A stretch of 7,571 bases of DNA from Collinsella sp. (lineage in GTDB: Bacteria > Actinomycetota > Coriobacteriia > Coriobacteriales > Coriobacteriaceae), in NCBI GenBank assembly GCA_019425045.1, contig JAHYYI010000048.1, positions 1 to 7,571 on the forward strand, read 5' to 3'. Positions within the stretch are counted from its first letter, which is position 1. Each line of letters begins with the position of its first letter. The notes beneath the pieces were generated by a model. That model ran no database searches. It had not been told where the DNA came from and saw nothing but the letters and a program-made list of their open reading frames with translations. The position numbers were made by a program, and so were the translations under genes. This document shows, piece after piece, positions 1 to 7,551 of this stretch.

Positions 1-6
1 AAATCG

Positions 7-25
7 GTGAACGGTAGTTGTTCAC
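7..25. repeat. Inverted repeat GTGAAC-N7-GTTCAC
   Basis: Perfect 6-bp arms (7-12 and 20-25) flank a 7-bp spacer. The half-spacing does not fit the Rex or CRP/FNR consensus. The left arm is part of a 12-mer, TCGGTGAACGGT (4-15), whose reverse complement occurs at 5621-5632 upstream of the GH32 gene. It could be a regulator site or chance. Confidence 0.3.
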
Positions 26-164
26 GCTCGCATTTCCTGCGGGTTTGTAAAAAACGCCCTTATGATATAAAAAAAGAAACATATAACAGCCCTGATGAAG
101 GGGGTCGCTATGTTATCCTTCTCAAACGGGTGAAATCTTGGGTTTTGGGTTGCAGTTCCAAGGT

Positions 165-180
165 GGACAAACGTTTTTCC
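165..180. promoter_or_regulatory. Operator-like palindrome upstream of pflB
   Basis: GGACAAACGTTTTTCC is a 16-bp dyad centred on CG, with 7 of 8 base pairs symmetric. A central CG flanked by AAA/TTT is typical of LacI/GalR-family operators. On the minus strand it shares the 10-mer AAAACGTTTG with the operator-like repeat at 5684-5699. It does not meet the CcpA cre consensus at the outer positions. It may bind a LacI-family regulator that links PFL expression to sugar supply; this is inference. Confidence 0.35.
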
Positions 181-284
181 CTGCACCAACATGTGGTGAA
201 GAACGGAAGAAGCCGGTAGTGCAAGCCGAAAATTCAAGAATTCAATAAGCAGCGGTGTGAGAGAGCGCCGCATTACACGTAACT

Positions 285-289
285 AGGAG
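285..289 (+). promoter_or_regulatory. Ribosome-binding site for pflB
   Basis: AGGAG lies 12 nt before the ATG at 302, slightly longer than the ideal spacing. A TAG stop in the same frame at 284-286 rules out any earlier in-frame start downstream of it, so 302 is the first possible start. Confidence 0.6.
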
Positions 290-301
290 CGTGGTTACAC
301 A

Positions 302-2353
<2,052 letters not shown>

Positions 2354-2354
2354 C

Positions 2355-2379
2355 TATTGTTAGTGCTATACTAACAATA
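2355..2379 (+). repeat. Perfect AT-rich inverted repeat just after the pflB stop
   Basis: TATTGTTAGT (2355-2364) and ACTAACAATA (2370-2379) are perfect 10-bp arms around GCTAT. The repeat begins one base after the stop codon. In RNA it is a 10-bp stem with a 5-nt loop and no U-tract, so it is not a classic terminator. Possible roles are 3'-end protection of the pflB message, a processing site, or a DNA operator. Confidence 0.7.
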
Positions 2380-2395
2380 ACGATTACTGATTAGT

Positions 2396-2415
2396 GCGCC
2401 GGTTTCGGCCGGCGC
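2396..2415 (+). repeat. GC-rich hairpin upstream of the radical-domain gene
   Basis: GCGCCGG (2396-2402) pairs perfectly with CCGGCGC (2409-2415) around a TTTCGG loop. It sits 10 nt before the ribosome-binding site and no U-run follows it. It could stabilise a processed downstream message that begins here, or partly attenuate read-through from pflB. Confidence 0.65.
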
Positions 2416-2425
2416 CTATCAATCG

Positions 2426-2431
2426 AAGGAG
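2426..2431 (+). promoter_or_regulatory. Ribosome-binding site of the radical-domain gene
   Basis: AAGGAG with a 7-nt spacer to the ATG at 2439 is near-ideal and fixes the start. It shows that the domain is translated independently of the pflB frame. Confidence 0.85.
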
Positions 2432-2438
2432 ACACATT

Positions 2439-2690
2439 ATGAAGGTTTCTGAAGTTTCCGAGACTCAGGCCGATAACCTGGTCCACATGCTTGACGCTTA
2501 CGCCGAGAAGGGTGGCCACCACCTGAACATCAACGTCTTCAACCGTGAGACGCTGCTCGACGCTCAGGCTCACCCCGAGAAGTACCCGCAGCTGACCATC
2601 CGCGTTTCCGGCTACGCCGTGAACTTCCACACTCTCACCAAGGAGCAGCAGGACGAGGTCATTTCGCGTACCTTCCACGACAAGTTCTAA
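2439..2690 (+). CDS. Stand-alone glycyl-radical domain of pyruvate formate-lyase (GrcA-like small subunit)
   Basis: The 83-residue protein matches the last part of PflB. GGHHLNINVFNRETLLDA is followed by HPEKYPQLTIRVSGYAVNF and LTKEQQDEVISRTF. Gly58 in RVSGYA is the residue that PFL-activating enzyme converts to the glycyl radical. The first 25 residues (TQADNLVHMLDAYAEKGG) resemble the linker that precedes this domain in full PFL, so the gene break falls in that linker. E. coli GrcA (YfiD) and phage T4 Y06I are free radical domains that repair a damaged full-length PFL. Here the neighbouring PFL has no domain of its own, so this protein is probably an obligatory partner. It lies 85 nt downstream on the same strand, presumably in one operon. 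It ends at the same point as PflB (RTF plus four residues), so it is not truncated. GrcA proper has a longer, different N-terminus, so I leave the symbol empty. Confidence 0.93.
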   Translation: MKVSEVSETQADNLVHMLDAYAEKGGHHLNINVFNRETLLDAQAHPEKYPQLTIRVSGYAVNFHTLTKEQQDEVISRTFHDKF

Positions 2691-2712
2691 AGGGGTTTAA
2701 CTCCCGCAGGAT

Positions 2713-2743
2713 CGCCGGGGCTGTTTGGGTTACCTCCCAAAAC
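2713..2743 (+). repeat. Left copy of the 31-bp inverted repeat
   Basis: It begins CGCCGGGGCTGTTTGGG and ends TACCTCCCAAAAC. It matches the reverse complement of 4391-4421 at 30 of 31 positions; the one difference is T2730. It contains a small hairpin, TTTGGG-N6-CCCAAA (2724-2741). Similarity stops sharply on the inner side but trails outward: CAGGA at 2707-2711 and CTAAAGGG at 2687-2694 have partners at 4425-4429 and 4438-4445. Confidence 0.9.
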
Positions 2744-2755
2744 GTCCTCGGACAT

Positions 2756-2800
2756 GCAAGAAGCCCTCGCTGCGCACTTCGTGCGGCGAGGGCTTCTTGC
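2756..2800. terminator. Long hairpin between the convergent PFL operon and transposase
   Basis: GCAAGAAGCCCTCGC (2756-2770) pairs perfectly with GCGAGGGCTTCTTGC (2786-2800). Inside it CGCAC (2773-2777) pairs with GTGCG (2781-2785) around a 3-nt loop, leaving only a 2-nt bulge. It lies between two converging genes, 65 nt after the radical-domain stop and 12 nt beyond the transposase stop. It therefore probably ends transcription in both directions. The U-tract is poor on both strands (CTTCTT only), so efficiency is uncertain. Confidence 0.6.
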
Positions 2801-2812
2801 GTCCTGACGCTC

Positions 2813-4102
2813 CTATTTGGCAAGGTGTTTTTTAGAATCCTTTTTGCGCTCGGCCTCGAAGGCCTGCCTGTCCCAATCGAGCGGAAGTCCGGCCTCGACC
2901 CATGCCTCGTAGGCCCTCCTTATGGGCTTGAGCTCCCTTTGTCCCCTCTCCAGCATCGAGATGTACTTCTCGCTGGTGCCCAGTATGGACGCCGCCCTCA
3001 CCTGGCTGACCTTCGCCGCGCGCCTGGCCGCCACGAGCTCCGAGGCGTCCTCGGGCCTCCTGATCTCGTGCGGGTGCATCAGCGCCCGGTACGCCTCCCT
3101 GGCCACGTAGCGCTTGAGGCACCTCATGACCTCCCTGTCGCTCTTTCCCCGCCCCCTGGCCCTCTCGGCGTACTCGGCGGTCTCGGGGTCGCGCATGACC
3201 CTCTGCCTCGCGATCTCGTGCAGCGCGCTGTTCGCCTGCCGGTCGCCGCCCCTGTTGAGCCTGTGCCTCACGGTCTTGCCGCTCGAGGCGGGGATGGGGC
3301 AGGCCCCGCATATCGCCGCGAACGACGCCTCGGAGCGCAGCCTGCCCGGGTTGTCCCCGGCCGCGACCGCGAGCTTGGCCGCGCTCACGGGCCCGCACCC
3401 GTACATCGCCAGCAGCGCGGGGCAGTTCTCCTCCAGGGACGCCTCGATCGCGCGCTCCATGTCGAGCGCCGCGTCGCGCGCCGCCGCCCACAGGTCCGCC
3501 AGCGCGCCGAGCGCGGCGCCCAGCGCGCCCTCGGCGCGCACGGAGGGGAGCTCCTCCATCAGCCTCGGCCCTCCCATGCCGCGGAACCTCGACCTGAGCC
3601 CCTCCGGGGCGGTGGTGAGCAGCGACCTCGCGGTGTTGATCGCCGAGGTCCGCGCCTTCACCGCCCCGGGGTGCGCCGCGAGCATGCAGCGCACCCCGTC
3701 GACCCACCCGTCCTGGCTCTTGGGGGTCCCGAGCTTTGAGTCGGACATCGCCGCGCGGGCGGCCCTCTCCGCGTCCGCCTCGTCGCACTTTCCCTGCCCC
3801 GGGCGCCTCCTCTGCGTCCTCGCCGGGGAGAGCGCCTCGCGCACGGGCATCCCCAGCGACGCGAGGTGCCTGGTGAGGCCCGCCCCGTAGGACGACGTCC
3901 CCTCCATCGCGACGCAGGCCGGCTCCCCGGCCGCCGCGATCGCCCCGGCGAGCGCCTCGTATCCCGCCGCGTCGGCGGGGAACCGGCGGGACAGGACCTT
4001 GCGGCCCCTCCAGTCGAGGACGCACAGCCAGTGCGAGTCGGCGTGGGTGTCGACCCCGCAGAAGACCGGCCCGCGGGCGCCGGGTGTCGATTCGGTTCTC
4101 AT
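2813..4102 (-). CDS. IS110-family DEDD transposase with C-terminal XRE-type helix-turn-helix
   Basis: The 429-residue recombinase has an N-terminal RuvC-like DEDD domain: Asp18 in CGVDTHADSHW, Glu67 in AMEGTSSYG, and Asp107 with Asp110 in KCDEADAERAA. The transposase_20 domain (about 226-340) has the CGPVSAAKLA helix-hairpin-like start and PASSGKTVRHRLNRGGDRQA, whose Ser273 or Ser274 should be the nucleophile. IS110 transposases usually end soon after this domain. Here residues about 350-429 add a Cro/C1-like fold (ELVAARRAAKVSQVRAASIL, then GTSEKYISMLERGQREL) and a basic tail (ERKKDSKKHLAK). I chose the start at 4102 because GGAG lies 6 nt upstream and the product then begins like other family members. 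An in-frame ATG at 4201 would add 33 residues, but AGGAG is only 1 nt from it. Composition is far more GC-rich than that of the neighbouring genes. The catalytic residues are intact, so it may be active. Confidence 0.92.
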   Translation of the reverse strand: MRTESTPGARGPVFCGVDTHADSHWLCVLDWRGRKVLSRRFPADAAGYEALAGAIAAAGEPACVAMEGTSSYGAGLTRHLASLGMPVREALSPARTQRRRPGQGKCDEADAERAARAAMSDSKLGTPKSQDGWVDGVRCMLAAHPGAVKARTSAINTARSLLTTAPEGLRSRFRGMGGPRLMEELPSVRAEGALGAALGALADLWAAARDAALDMERAIEASLEENCPALLAMYGCGPVSAAKLAVAAGDNPGRLRSEASFAAICGACPIPASSGKTVRHRLNRGGDRQANSALHEIARQRVMRDPETAEYAERARGRGKSDREVMRCLKRYVAREAYRALMHPHEIRRPEDASELVAARRAAKVSQVRAASILGTSEKYISMLERGQRELKPIRRAYEAWVEAGLPLDWDRQAFEAERKKDSKKHLAK

Positions 4103-4390
4103 GTCTCGCTCCGTTCTTTCCGTGCTCGCCTGGACCGGGCAGACGGCACACTGACGGGGCGCGATAGAATGCGGTTGTTCGGGTCCGCGGTATCGCTCCA
4201 TGCTCCTATTAGGTCATGCGGCGGTCTCGGCTCGCCGCGGCCCGCGCGGGACATGTCAGGAAACGAGGGCAGCCCTGTGGGCGCCAGCGGAATGTGGGGT
4301 CACCGCGCGGACCGCGTCTGATGGTGTCGACGTCAATGGTATACGGGCGCATCATCGACGTCTTCAATACAGAAAATATCAGTGCGGAAT
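4103..4390 (-). ncRNA. Non-coding IS110 5' region, candidate bridge-RNA locus
   Basis: These roughly 290 nt between the transposase start and the inner edge of the right inverted repeat hold no credible gene. In characterised IS110-group elements, this upstream segment encodes a structured bridge RNA whose two loops pair with target and donor DNA. Visible structure includes the GACGTC palindrome present twice (within TCGACGTC, near 4327 and 4356), AGGGC-A-GCCCT near 4267, and CG-rich palindromes around 4235-4255 and 4302-4317. I could not derive the RNA boundaries or guide loops by eye. The strand is inferred from the transposase. Confidence 0.35.
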
Positions 4391-4421
4391 GTTTTGGGAG
4401 GTAGCCCAAACAGCCCCGGCG
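4391..4421 (-). repeat. Right copy of the 31-bp inverted repeat
   Basis: It starts GTTTTGGGAGGTAGCCC and ends AGCCCCGGCG. It is the reverse complement of 2713-2743 with one mismatch (G4404). It contains the hairpin TTTGGG-N6-CCCAAA. The adjoining outer bases form CCCCGGCGGGG and then TCCTG, the partner of CAGGA outside the left copy. Confidence 0.9.
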
Positions 4422-4534
4422 GGGTCCTGTGTAGTCACCCTTTAGGCGAAACTCTCCTAATTATTTGGATGAGTCGTTTACTTACTTGTACTGTTACCGT
4501 CTTCCCGCTGTTGTTGGGGTATGCTTTGTTCGTA

Positions 4535-4550
4535 TGTAAACGTATGACAT
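4535..4550 (+). promoter_or_regulatory. Putative operator upstream of the LacI-family gene
   Basis: TGTAAACGTATGACAT matches the two GH32-promoter sites (5684-5699 and 5701-5716) at 13 or 14 of 16 positions. It lies 20 nt before the chosen start codon at 4570, a position that suits autoregulation by blocking transcription. No clear promoter pair is visible upstream; TATGCT at 4520-4525 is a possible -10. Confidence 0.6.
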
Positions 4551-4569
4551 GTTGATGGGGGAGGGTGCT

Positions 4570-5580
4570 ATGGCTCGCGAGGGCGCTCGTTCTAAGGATT
4601 CTGCTAAGCCTGGCATCAAGGAAGTTGCAGCGGTGGCGGGGGTTTCGCCTACTACGGTATCTCGCGTGCTTAATAATCGCGGCTATATTAGCCAAGAGAC
4701 CCGCGATAAGGTCCATGCCGCGATGGAGCGCATCAACTATACGCCCAACGATATCGCCCGCGCCATGCTCAACGGTCGCCTGAATCTTATCGGTATGATC
4801 GTTCCCTTTGTGAGCAGCCCGTTCCATGCTCAGGTTGTGCAGGCGGTCGAGCGCACGTTAGCGGAAAACGGCTTTAAGATGTTGCTGTGCAACAGCGCCA
4901 ATCGACCCGATCTTGAGCGTTCCTATATTGACATGCTCCGCCGCAATATGGTCGACGGCGTCATCGTCAACTCCCTCAATATCGGTGCCGAGGCATATGC
5001 CGAGATGGGCTTGAGCCTGGTTGGCATCGACTGCGATCTTGGCGAGGGCTCTGTCCAGATTGCAAGTGACAGCTATGGCATTGGCGAGCTCGCCACGCGC
5101 CGTCTGATTGATGACGGCTGCAGGCGTATCCTGTGCCTGCGCAGCAATAGCCGCATGCGCATGCCTGCCAATAAGCGTACCGATGCCTACCTCGATGTTG
5201 TTGAGCAGGCCGGTTTGTCCGCGCTTGTCCGTGAGGTTGAGTTCGTTAAGCCCGACGACGAAAAGGGCGCGGTCGTTGCGAAGATCCTCGATGAGAACCC
5301 CGATATTGACGGCATCTTTGCGGGAGACGATACGATGGCGGCCATCTGTCTCAACGTGATGAAGCAGCGCGGCTTGAGCGCTCCAGACGATATTAAGGTC
5401 GTGGGCGCGGATGGTGCCCGCCGAACTATGACGTTTATGCCTGACTTAACAACCGTACGTCAAGATATCGATCGCATCGGAGAGCTCGCGGCGCAATCCA
5501 TCATCGCTCTTATTAACGGCGATAATCCCGAATCGAATATCAAGCTCCCCGTCGAACTCATTGAGGGCAAAACCGCGTAG
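4570..5580 (+). CDS. LacI/GalR-family transcriptional repressor of the fructoside locus
   Basis: The 336-residue DNA-binding regulator has its helix-turn-helix at residues 16-36 (IKEVAAVAGVSPTTVSRVLNN). A hinge region follows at about 57-70 (YTPNDIARAMLNGR). The periplasmic-binding-protein-like effector domain runs from residue 72 (LIGMIVPFVSSPFHAQ) through GIFAGDDTMAA and VVGADGA to the end. Most family members have leucine in the hinge ARxL motif, which inserts in the minor groove; here it is Met66. The start at 4570 has GGAGG 5 nt upstream. An in-frame ATG at 4549 would place that GGAGG inside the gene and overlap the operator, so I rejected it. The downstream GH32 and PTS genes, and shared operator sites, suggest it represses them and itself until a sugar or sugar phosphate binds. 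The inducer cannot be read from the sequence. Confidence 0.93.
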   Translation: MAREGARSKDSAKPGIKEVAAVAGVSPTTVSRVLNNRGYISQETRDKVHAAMERINYTPNDIARAMLNGRLNLIGMIVPFVSSPFHAQVVQAVERTLAENGFKMLLCNSANRPDLERSYIDMLRRNMVDGVIVNSLNIGAEAYAEMGLSLVGIDCDLGEGSVQIASDSYGIGELATRRLIDDGCRRILCLRSNSRMRMPANKRTDAYLDVVEQAGLSALVREVEFVKPDDEKGAVVAKILDENPDIDGIFAGDDTMAAICLNVMKQRGLSAPDDIKVVGADGARRTMTFMPDLTTVRQDIDRIGELAAQSIIALINGDNPESNIKLPVELIEGKTA

Positions 5581-5620
5581 TTCATCCCGTGCCAAAAGAA
5601 TTCCTCAAACGCCTCTGATG

Positions 5621-5654
5621 ACCGTTCACCGACATATATCAACCGTTTGCCGAC
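5621..5654 (+). repeat. Direct repeat with 21-bp period upstream of the GH32 gene
   Basis: ACCGTTCACCGAC (5621-5633) and ACCGTTTGCCGAC (5642-5654) match at 11 of 13 positions and are 21 bp apart, two helical turns. Proteins bound to both would sit on the same face of the DNA. The pair lies upstream of the promoter, where an activator could bind. The first copy shares 12 bases with the reverse complement of 4-15. Confidence 0.45.
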
Positions 5655-5683
5655 GACTGGAACTGCGAAAAGACGTATTGGTG

Positions 5684-5717
5684 TGAAAACGTTTGACATA
5701 TGAAAACGATTGACATA
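5684..5717 (+). promoter_or_regulatory. Tandem LacI-type operators over the GH32 promoter
   Basis: Two adjacent 17-bp units, TGAAAACGTTTGACATA (5684-5700, trailing base counted) and TGAAAACGATTGACATA (5701-5717), differ at one base. Each contains a central CG and a TTGACA. Binding would cover both possible -35 boxes and so repress the GH32-PTS operon. The same motif upstream of the repressor gene supports this regulator as the binder. Confidence 0.7.
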
Positions 5718-5721
5718 TCTT
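5693..5721 (+). promoter_or_regulatory. Putative promoter of the GH32-PTS operon
   Basis: A consensus -35 TTGACA (5693-5698) is followed after 17 bp by TATCTT (5716-5721), a 4-of-6 match to the -10 box. A second TTGACA (5710-5715) has only poor -10 candidates. Transcription would start near 5728, giving a leader of roughly 35 nt. Confidence 0.55.
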
Positions 5722-5763
5722 GCCATTGTACCGAGTTAGTATGTCGTGGAAAGGAAGTCTCGG

Positions 5764-7146
5764 ATGCACAAGGTGTATTACCAGCCTGAGGGAATTTGGG
5801 TAGGCGACATCATGCCGTACGGCGAGGACGGCACGTTCTATCTCTATCATCAGCGTGACACGCGTAACCCCGAACCTTTCGGCGAGCCGTTTGGCTGGGC
5901 ACTCGCTACGACCAAGGATTTCGTCAACTACAAGGACTTTGGCGAGAGCCTTGAGCGCGGCGGCGACGAGGAAGTCGACCAGTACATTTATGCCGGCACG
6001 GTGTTTAAGGTGGGCGACAAGTACCATGCGCTCTACACTGGTTGCAATCGCGATAAGGTCCGCGCACGTTTGATGAAGCAGGTTCTTCTTCATGCAACGA
6101 GCGACGACGCCGTCAAGTGGGAGAAGAACATCGCCGAGACGCTGCTTCCGCCCCAGGAGGGTTACGATGACCGCAACTGGCGCGATCCCTTTGTGCTTTG
6201 GGATGAGGAGAACGAAGAGTACATGCTCATCCTCGGCACGCGTGTGGGCGAGGACAAGCGTCTGATGACCGGCCGCCTGGTCAAGTTCACCTCCAAGGAT
6301 CTGACCAACTGGGAGTTCCAGGGCGACTGGTGGAACCCGGGCCTGTACACCATGTTTGAGATGCCTGATCTCTTTAAGATGGGCGACTGGTGGTACCTCG
6401 TCTTTTCCGAGTACAGCGACGGCAACAAGACCCGTTACCGCATGTCCAAGTCCATCAACGGTCCTTGGATTACCCCCGCTGACGATTCCTTCGACGGCCG
6501 CGCGTACTACGCCGCTCGCACCGCATTCGATGGCGAGCGTCGCGTTCTCTTTGGTTGGGTTCCTACGCGTGACGAGGGCGGCGACCCCAGCTCTTACCTA
6601 TGGGGTGGCACCTTTATGCCCCTCGAGATCGTTCAGCGTGCCGACGGAACGCTCGGCACCAAGCTCCCCGACAGCATGCTTGGCGCCTTTGGCGAGGCTA
6701 AGGCAGTCGAGACCTTTGAGCTTTCCTGCGAGTCGGGCAAGGTCGAGCAGGTGCTCGCCGCAGATGCCGGCTCCACCTACTTGCTCGATGCCGACATTGA
6801 GCTCGGCGGTAACGCTGCCGGCTTCTCGGTCAAGTTCGCCGAGGACGCCGAGACCGGTCTTGCCTATGAGTTCCGCGCCAACCTGCGCGAGGGCAAGCTC
6901 GAGTTCACGCCGGCTCCCCAGTACCCGTGGTTCCAGGTCAACAACATGGGCCTCGAGCGTCCGTTGTTCTTTAAGGGCGAGGGCACTCACCATGTGCGTC
7001 TGGTCGTCGACGACGACATCGCGACCATCTTTGTCGATGACGTTGCGCTCAACGCTCGCTTCTGCAACAAGCAGGGCCAGGGTGTGGCGCTTACCGTCAC
7101 CGACGGTGCGCTCAAGTGCGCAAGCGCAACGATCGCGTCTCTGTAG
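5764..7146 (+). CDS. GH32-like beta-fructosidase (probable sucrose-6-phosphate or fructoside hydrolase)
   Basis: The 460-residue enzyme has a five-bladed-propeller GH32 catalytic domain (about 1-310) and a C-terminal beta-sandwich (about 330-460). The expected catalytic trio is present: Asp15 in WVGDIMPY as nucleophile, Asp141 in NWRDPF as transition-state stabiliser, and Glu199 in FEMPDLF as acid/base. The usual WMNDPNG nucleophile motif is replaced by WVGDIMP and the usual EC by EM, so this belongs to a divergent GH32 branch. No signal peptide is visible, so it acts in the cytoplasm. The PTS gene 45 nt downstream suggests a phosphorylated fructoside, such as sucrose-6-phosphate, as substrate. 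I chose ATG 5764 because AGGAAG ends 6 nt upstream; an in-frame GTG at 5746 would place that site inside the gene. A distantly related GH43/GH130-like propeller enzyme is possible but less likely. Confidence 0.8.
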   Translation: MHKVYYQPEGIWVGDIMPYGEDGTFYLYHQRDTRNPEPFGEPFGWALATTKDFVNYKDFGESLERGGDEEVDQYIYAGTVFKVGDKYHALYTGCNRDKVRARLMKQVLLHATSDDAVKWEKNIAETLLPPQEGYDDRNWRDPFVLWDEENEEYMLILGTRVGEDKRLMTGRLVKFTSKDLTNWEFQGDWWNPGLYTMFEMPDLFKMGDWWYLVFSEYSDGNKTRYRMSKSINGPWITPADDSFDGRAYYAARTAFDGERRVLFGWVPTRDEGGDPSSYLWGGTFMPLEIVQRADGTLGTKLPDSMLGAFGEAKAVETFELSCESGKVEQVLAADAGSTYLLDADIELGGNAAGFSVKFAEDAETGLAYEFRANLREGKLEFTPAPQYPWFQVNNMGLERPLFFKGEGTHHVRLVVDDDIATIFVDDVALNARFCNKQGQGVALTVTDGALKCASATIASL

Positions 7147-7191
7147 CGGCAACGAACCGTTTTATGATTTAGAAAAGGAATGGAGAGGAAC

Positions 7192-7551
7192 ATGGACTAC
7201 AAGACAGTGTCCCAGCAAGTCGTCGACAACGTCGGCGGACTGGAGAACATCGAGGGCGCCACGCATTGCGTGACCCGTCTGCGTCTGGTGCTCAAGGATA
7301 CGAGCAAATACAACAAGGCCGAGCTCGAGAACATCGATGGCGTCAAGGGCGTGCTGTACAACAGCGGCCAGCTCATGATCATCTTCGGTACCGGTACCGT
7401 CAACAAGGTTTACGATGAGTTTATGGCTCTGACGGGCGTTAAGGAGATCAGCGCTTCCGAGGTCAAGGGCGCCGAGGCGGACAAGAAGGGCAAGTTCTTC
7501 TCGGTCCTCAAGGTATTTGGGGGTGCGGACGATTTCTTGGACCGCGCCTAG
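7192..7551 (+). CDS. PTS EIIB domain, sucrose/beta-glucoside type, cut off before EIIC
   Basis: The 119-residue product starts MDYKTVSQQVVDNVGGLENI. It has the EIIB phosphorylation signature with Cys26 in NIEGATHCVTRL, followed by LENIDGVKGVLYNSGQ and FGTGTVNKVYDEF, typical of the sucrose/trehalose/beta-glucoside EII branch. In most relatives a linker (here about 85-103, SEVKGAEADKKGK) leads into a membrane EIIC domain of over 300 residues. Here FFSVLKVFG looks like the start of EIIC, but then GADDFLDRA and a stop follow. Neither other forward frame restores EIIC-like sequence in the last 50 bases. Either EIIC has been lost by rearrangement, or a local assembly or recombination junction lies here. 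GGAG 6 nt upstream supports the ATG at 7192 over the one at 7180. It is co-transcribed with the GH32 gene. Confidence 0.85.
   Translation: MDYKTVSQQVVDNVGGLENIEGATHCVTRLRLVLKDTSKYNKAELENIDGVKGVLYNSGQLMIIFGTGTVNKVYDEFMALTGVKEISASEVKGAEADKKGKFFSVLKVFGGADDFLDRA

Larger units (their letters stand above)
1..301 (+). promoter_or_regulatory. Gene-free leader upstream of pflB
   Basis: No convincing gene lies here; the short open frames have no homology I recognise and no good ribosome-binding site. The stretch is less GC-rich than the genes around it and contains AT-rich runs around positions 50-80. A TATGAT at 61-66 resembles a -10 box, but no good -35 sits 16-18 bp upstream, so I do not assign a promoter. 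Two dyad elements, at 7-25 and 165-180, are listed separately. The length suggests a long 5' untranslated region or a regulated promoter for the downstream PFL gene. I see no FNR-type TTGAT-N4-ATCAA site. Confidence 0.5.
2713..4421 (-). mobile_element. IS110-family insertion element with 31-bp flanking inverted repeats
   Basis: A DEDD transposase gene (2813-4102, minus) with non-coding DNA on both sides is bracketed by a near-perfect 31-bp inverted repeat. Its GC content is clearly higher than that of the PFL and LacI genes, which points to horizontal acquisition. It sits between the PFL operon and the sugar locus and interrupts no visible gene. IS110 elements usually lack long terminal repeats and make little or no target duplication. 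I found no convincing duplication, so the limits given are those of the repeats and the true ends may differ. The long 5' non-coding part fits the IS110 plan, in which a bridge RNA is encoded upstream of the transposase. Confidence 0.75.

Noticed and set aside
7..25. Rex or CRP/FNR site
   Set aside because: The gap between GTGAA and TTCAC is 9 bp, which fits neither the Rex nor the CRP/FNR half-site spacing.
7..219. A 70-codon frame in the pflB leader
   Set aside because: It has no ribosome-binding site, no homology I recognise and no coding-like codon use.
2825..3890. Long open frames on the plus strand across the transposase
   Set aside because: They are by-products of very high GC content. 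They are rich in Arg, Pro, Ala and Ser, while the minus strand carries the intact DEDD and Ser motifs.
2809..4210. Direct repeat GCTCCTATT (2809-2817 and 4202-4210) as insertion-element ends
   Set aside because: Many 9-base matches are expected by chance in a window of this size, and one copy overlaps the transposase stop codon.
4200..4445. Small open frames upstream of the transposase
   Set aside because: They lack ribosome-binding sites and recognisable domains, and they lie where IS110 elements hold a non-coding RNA region.
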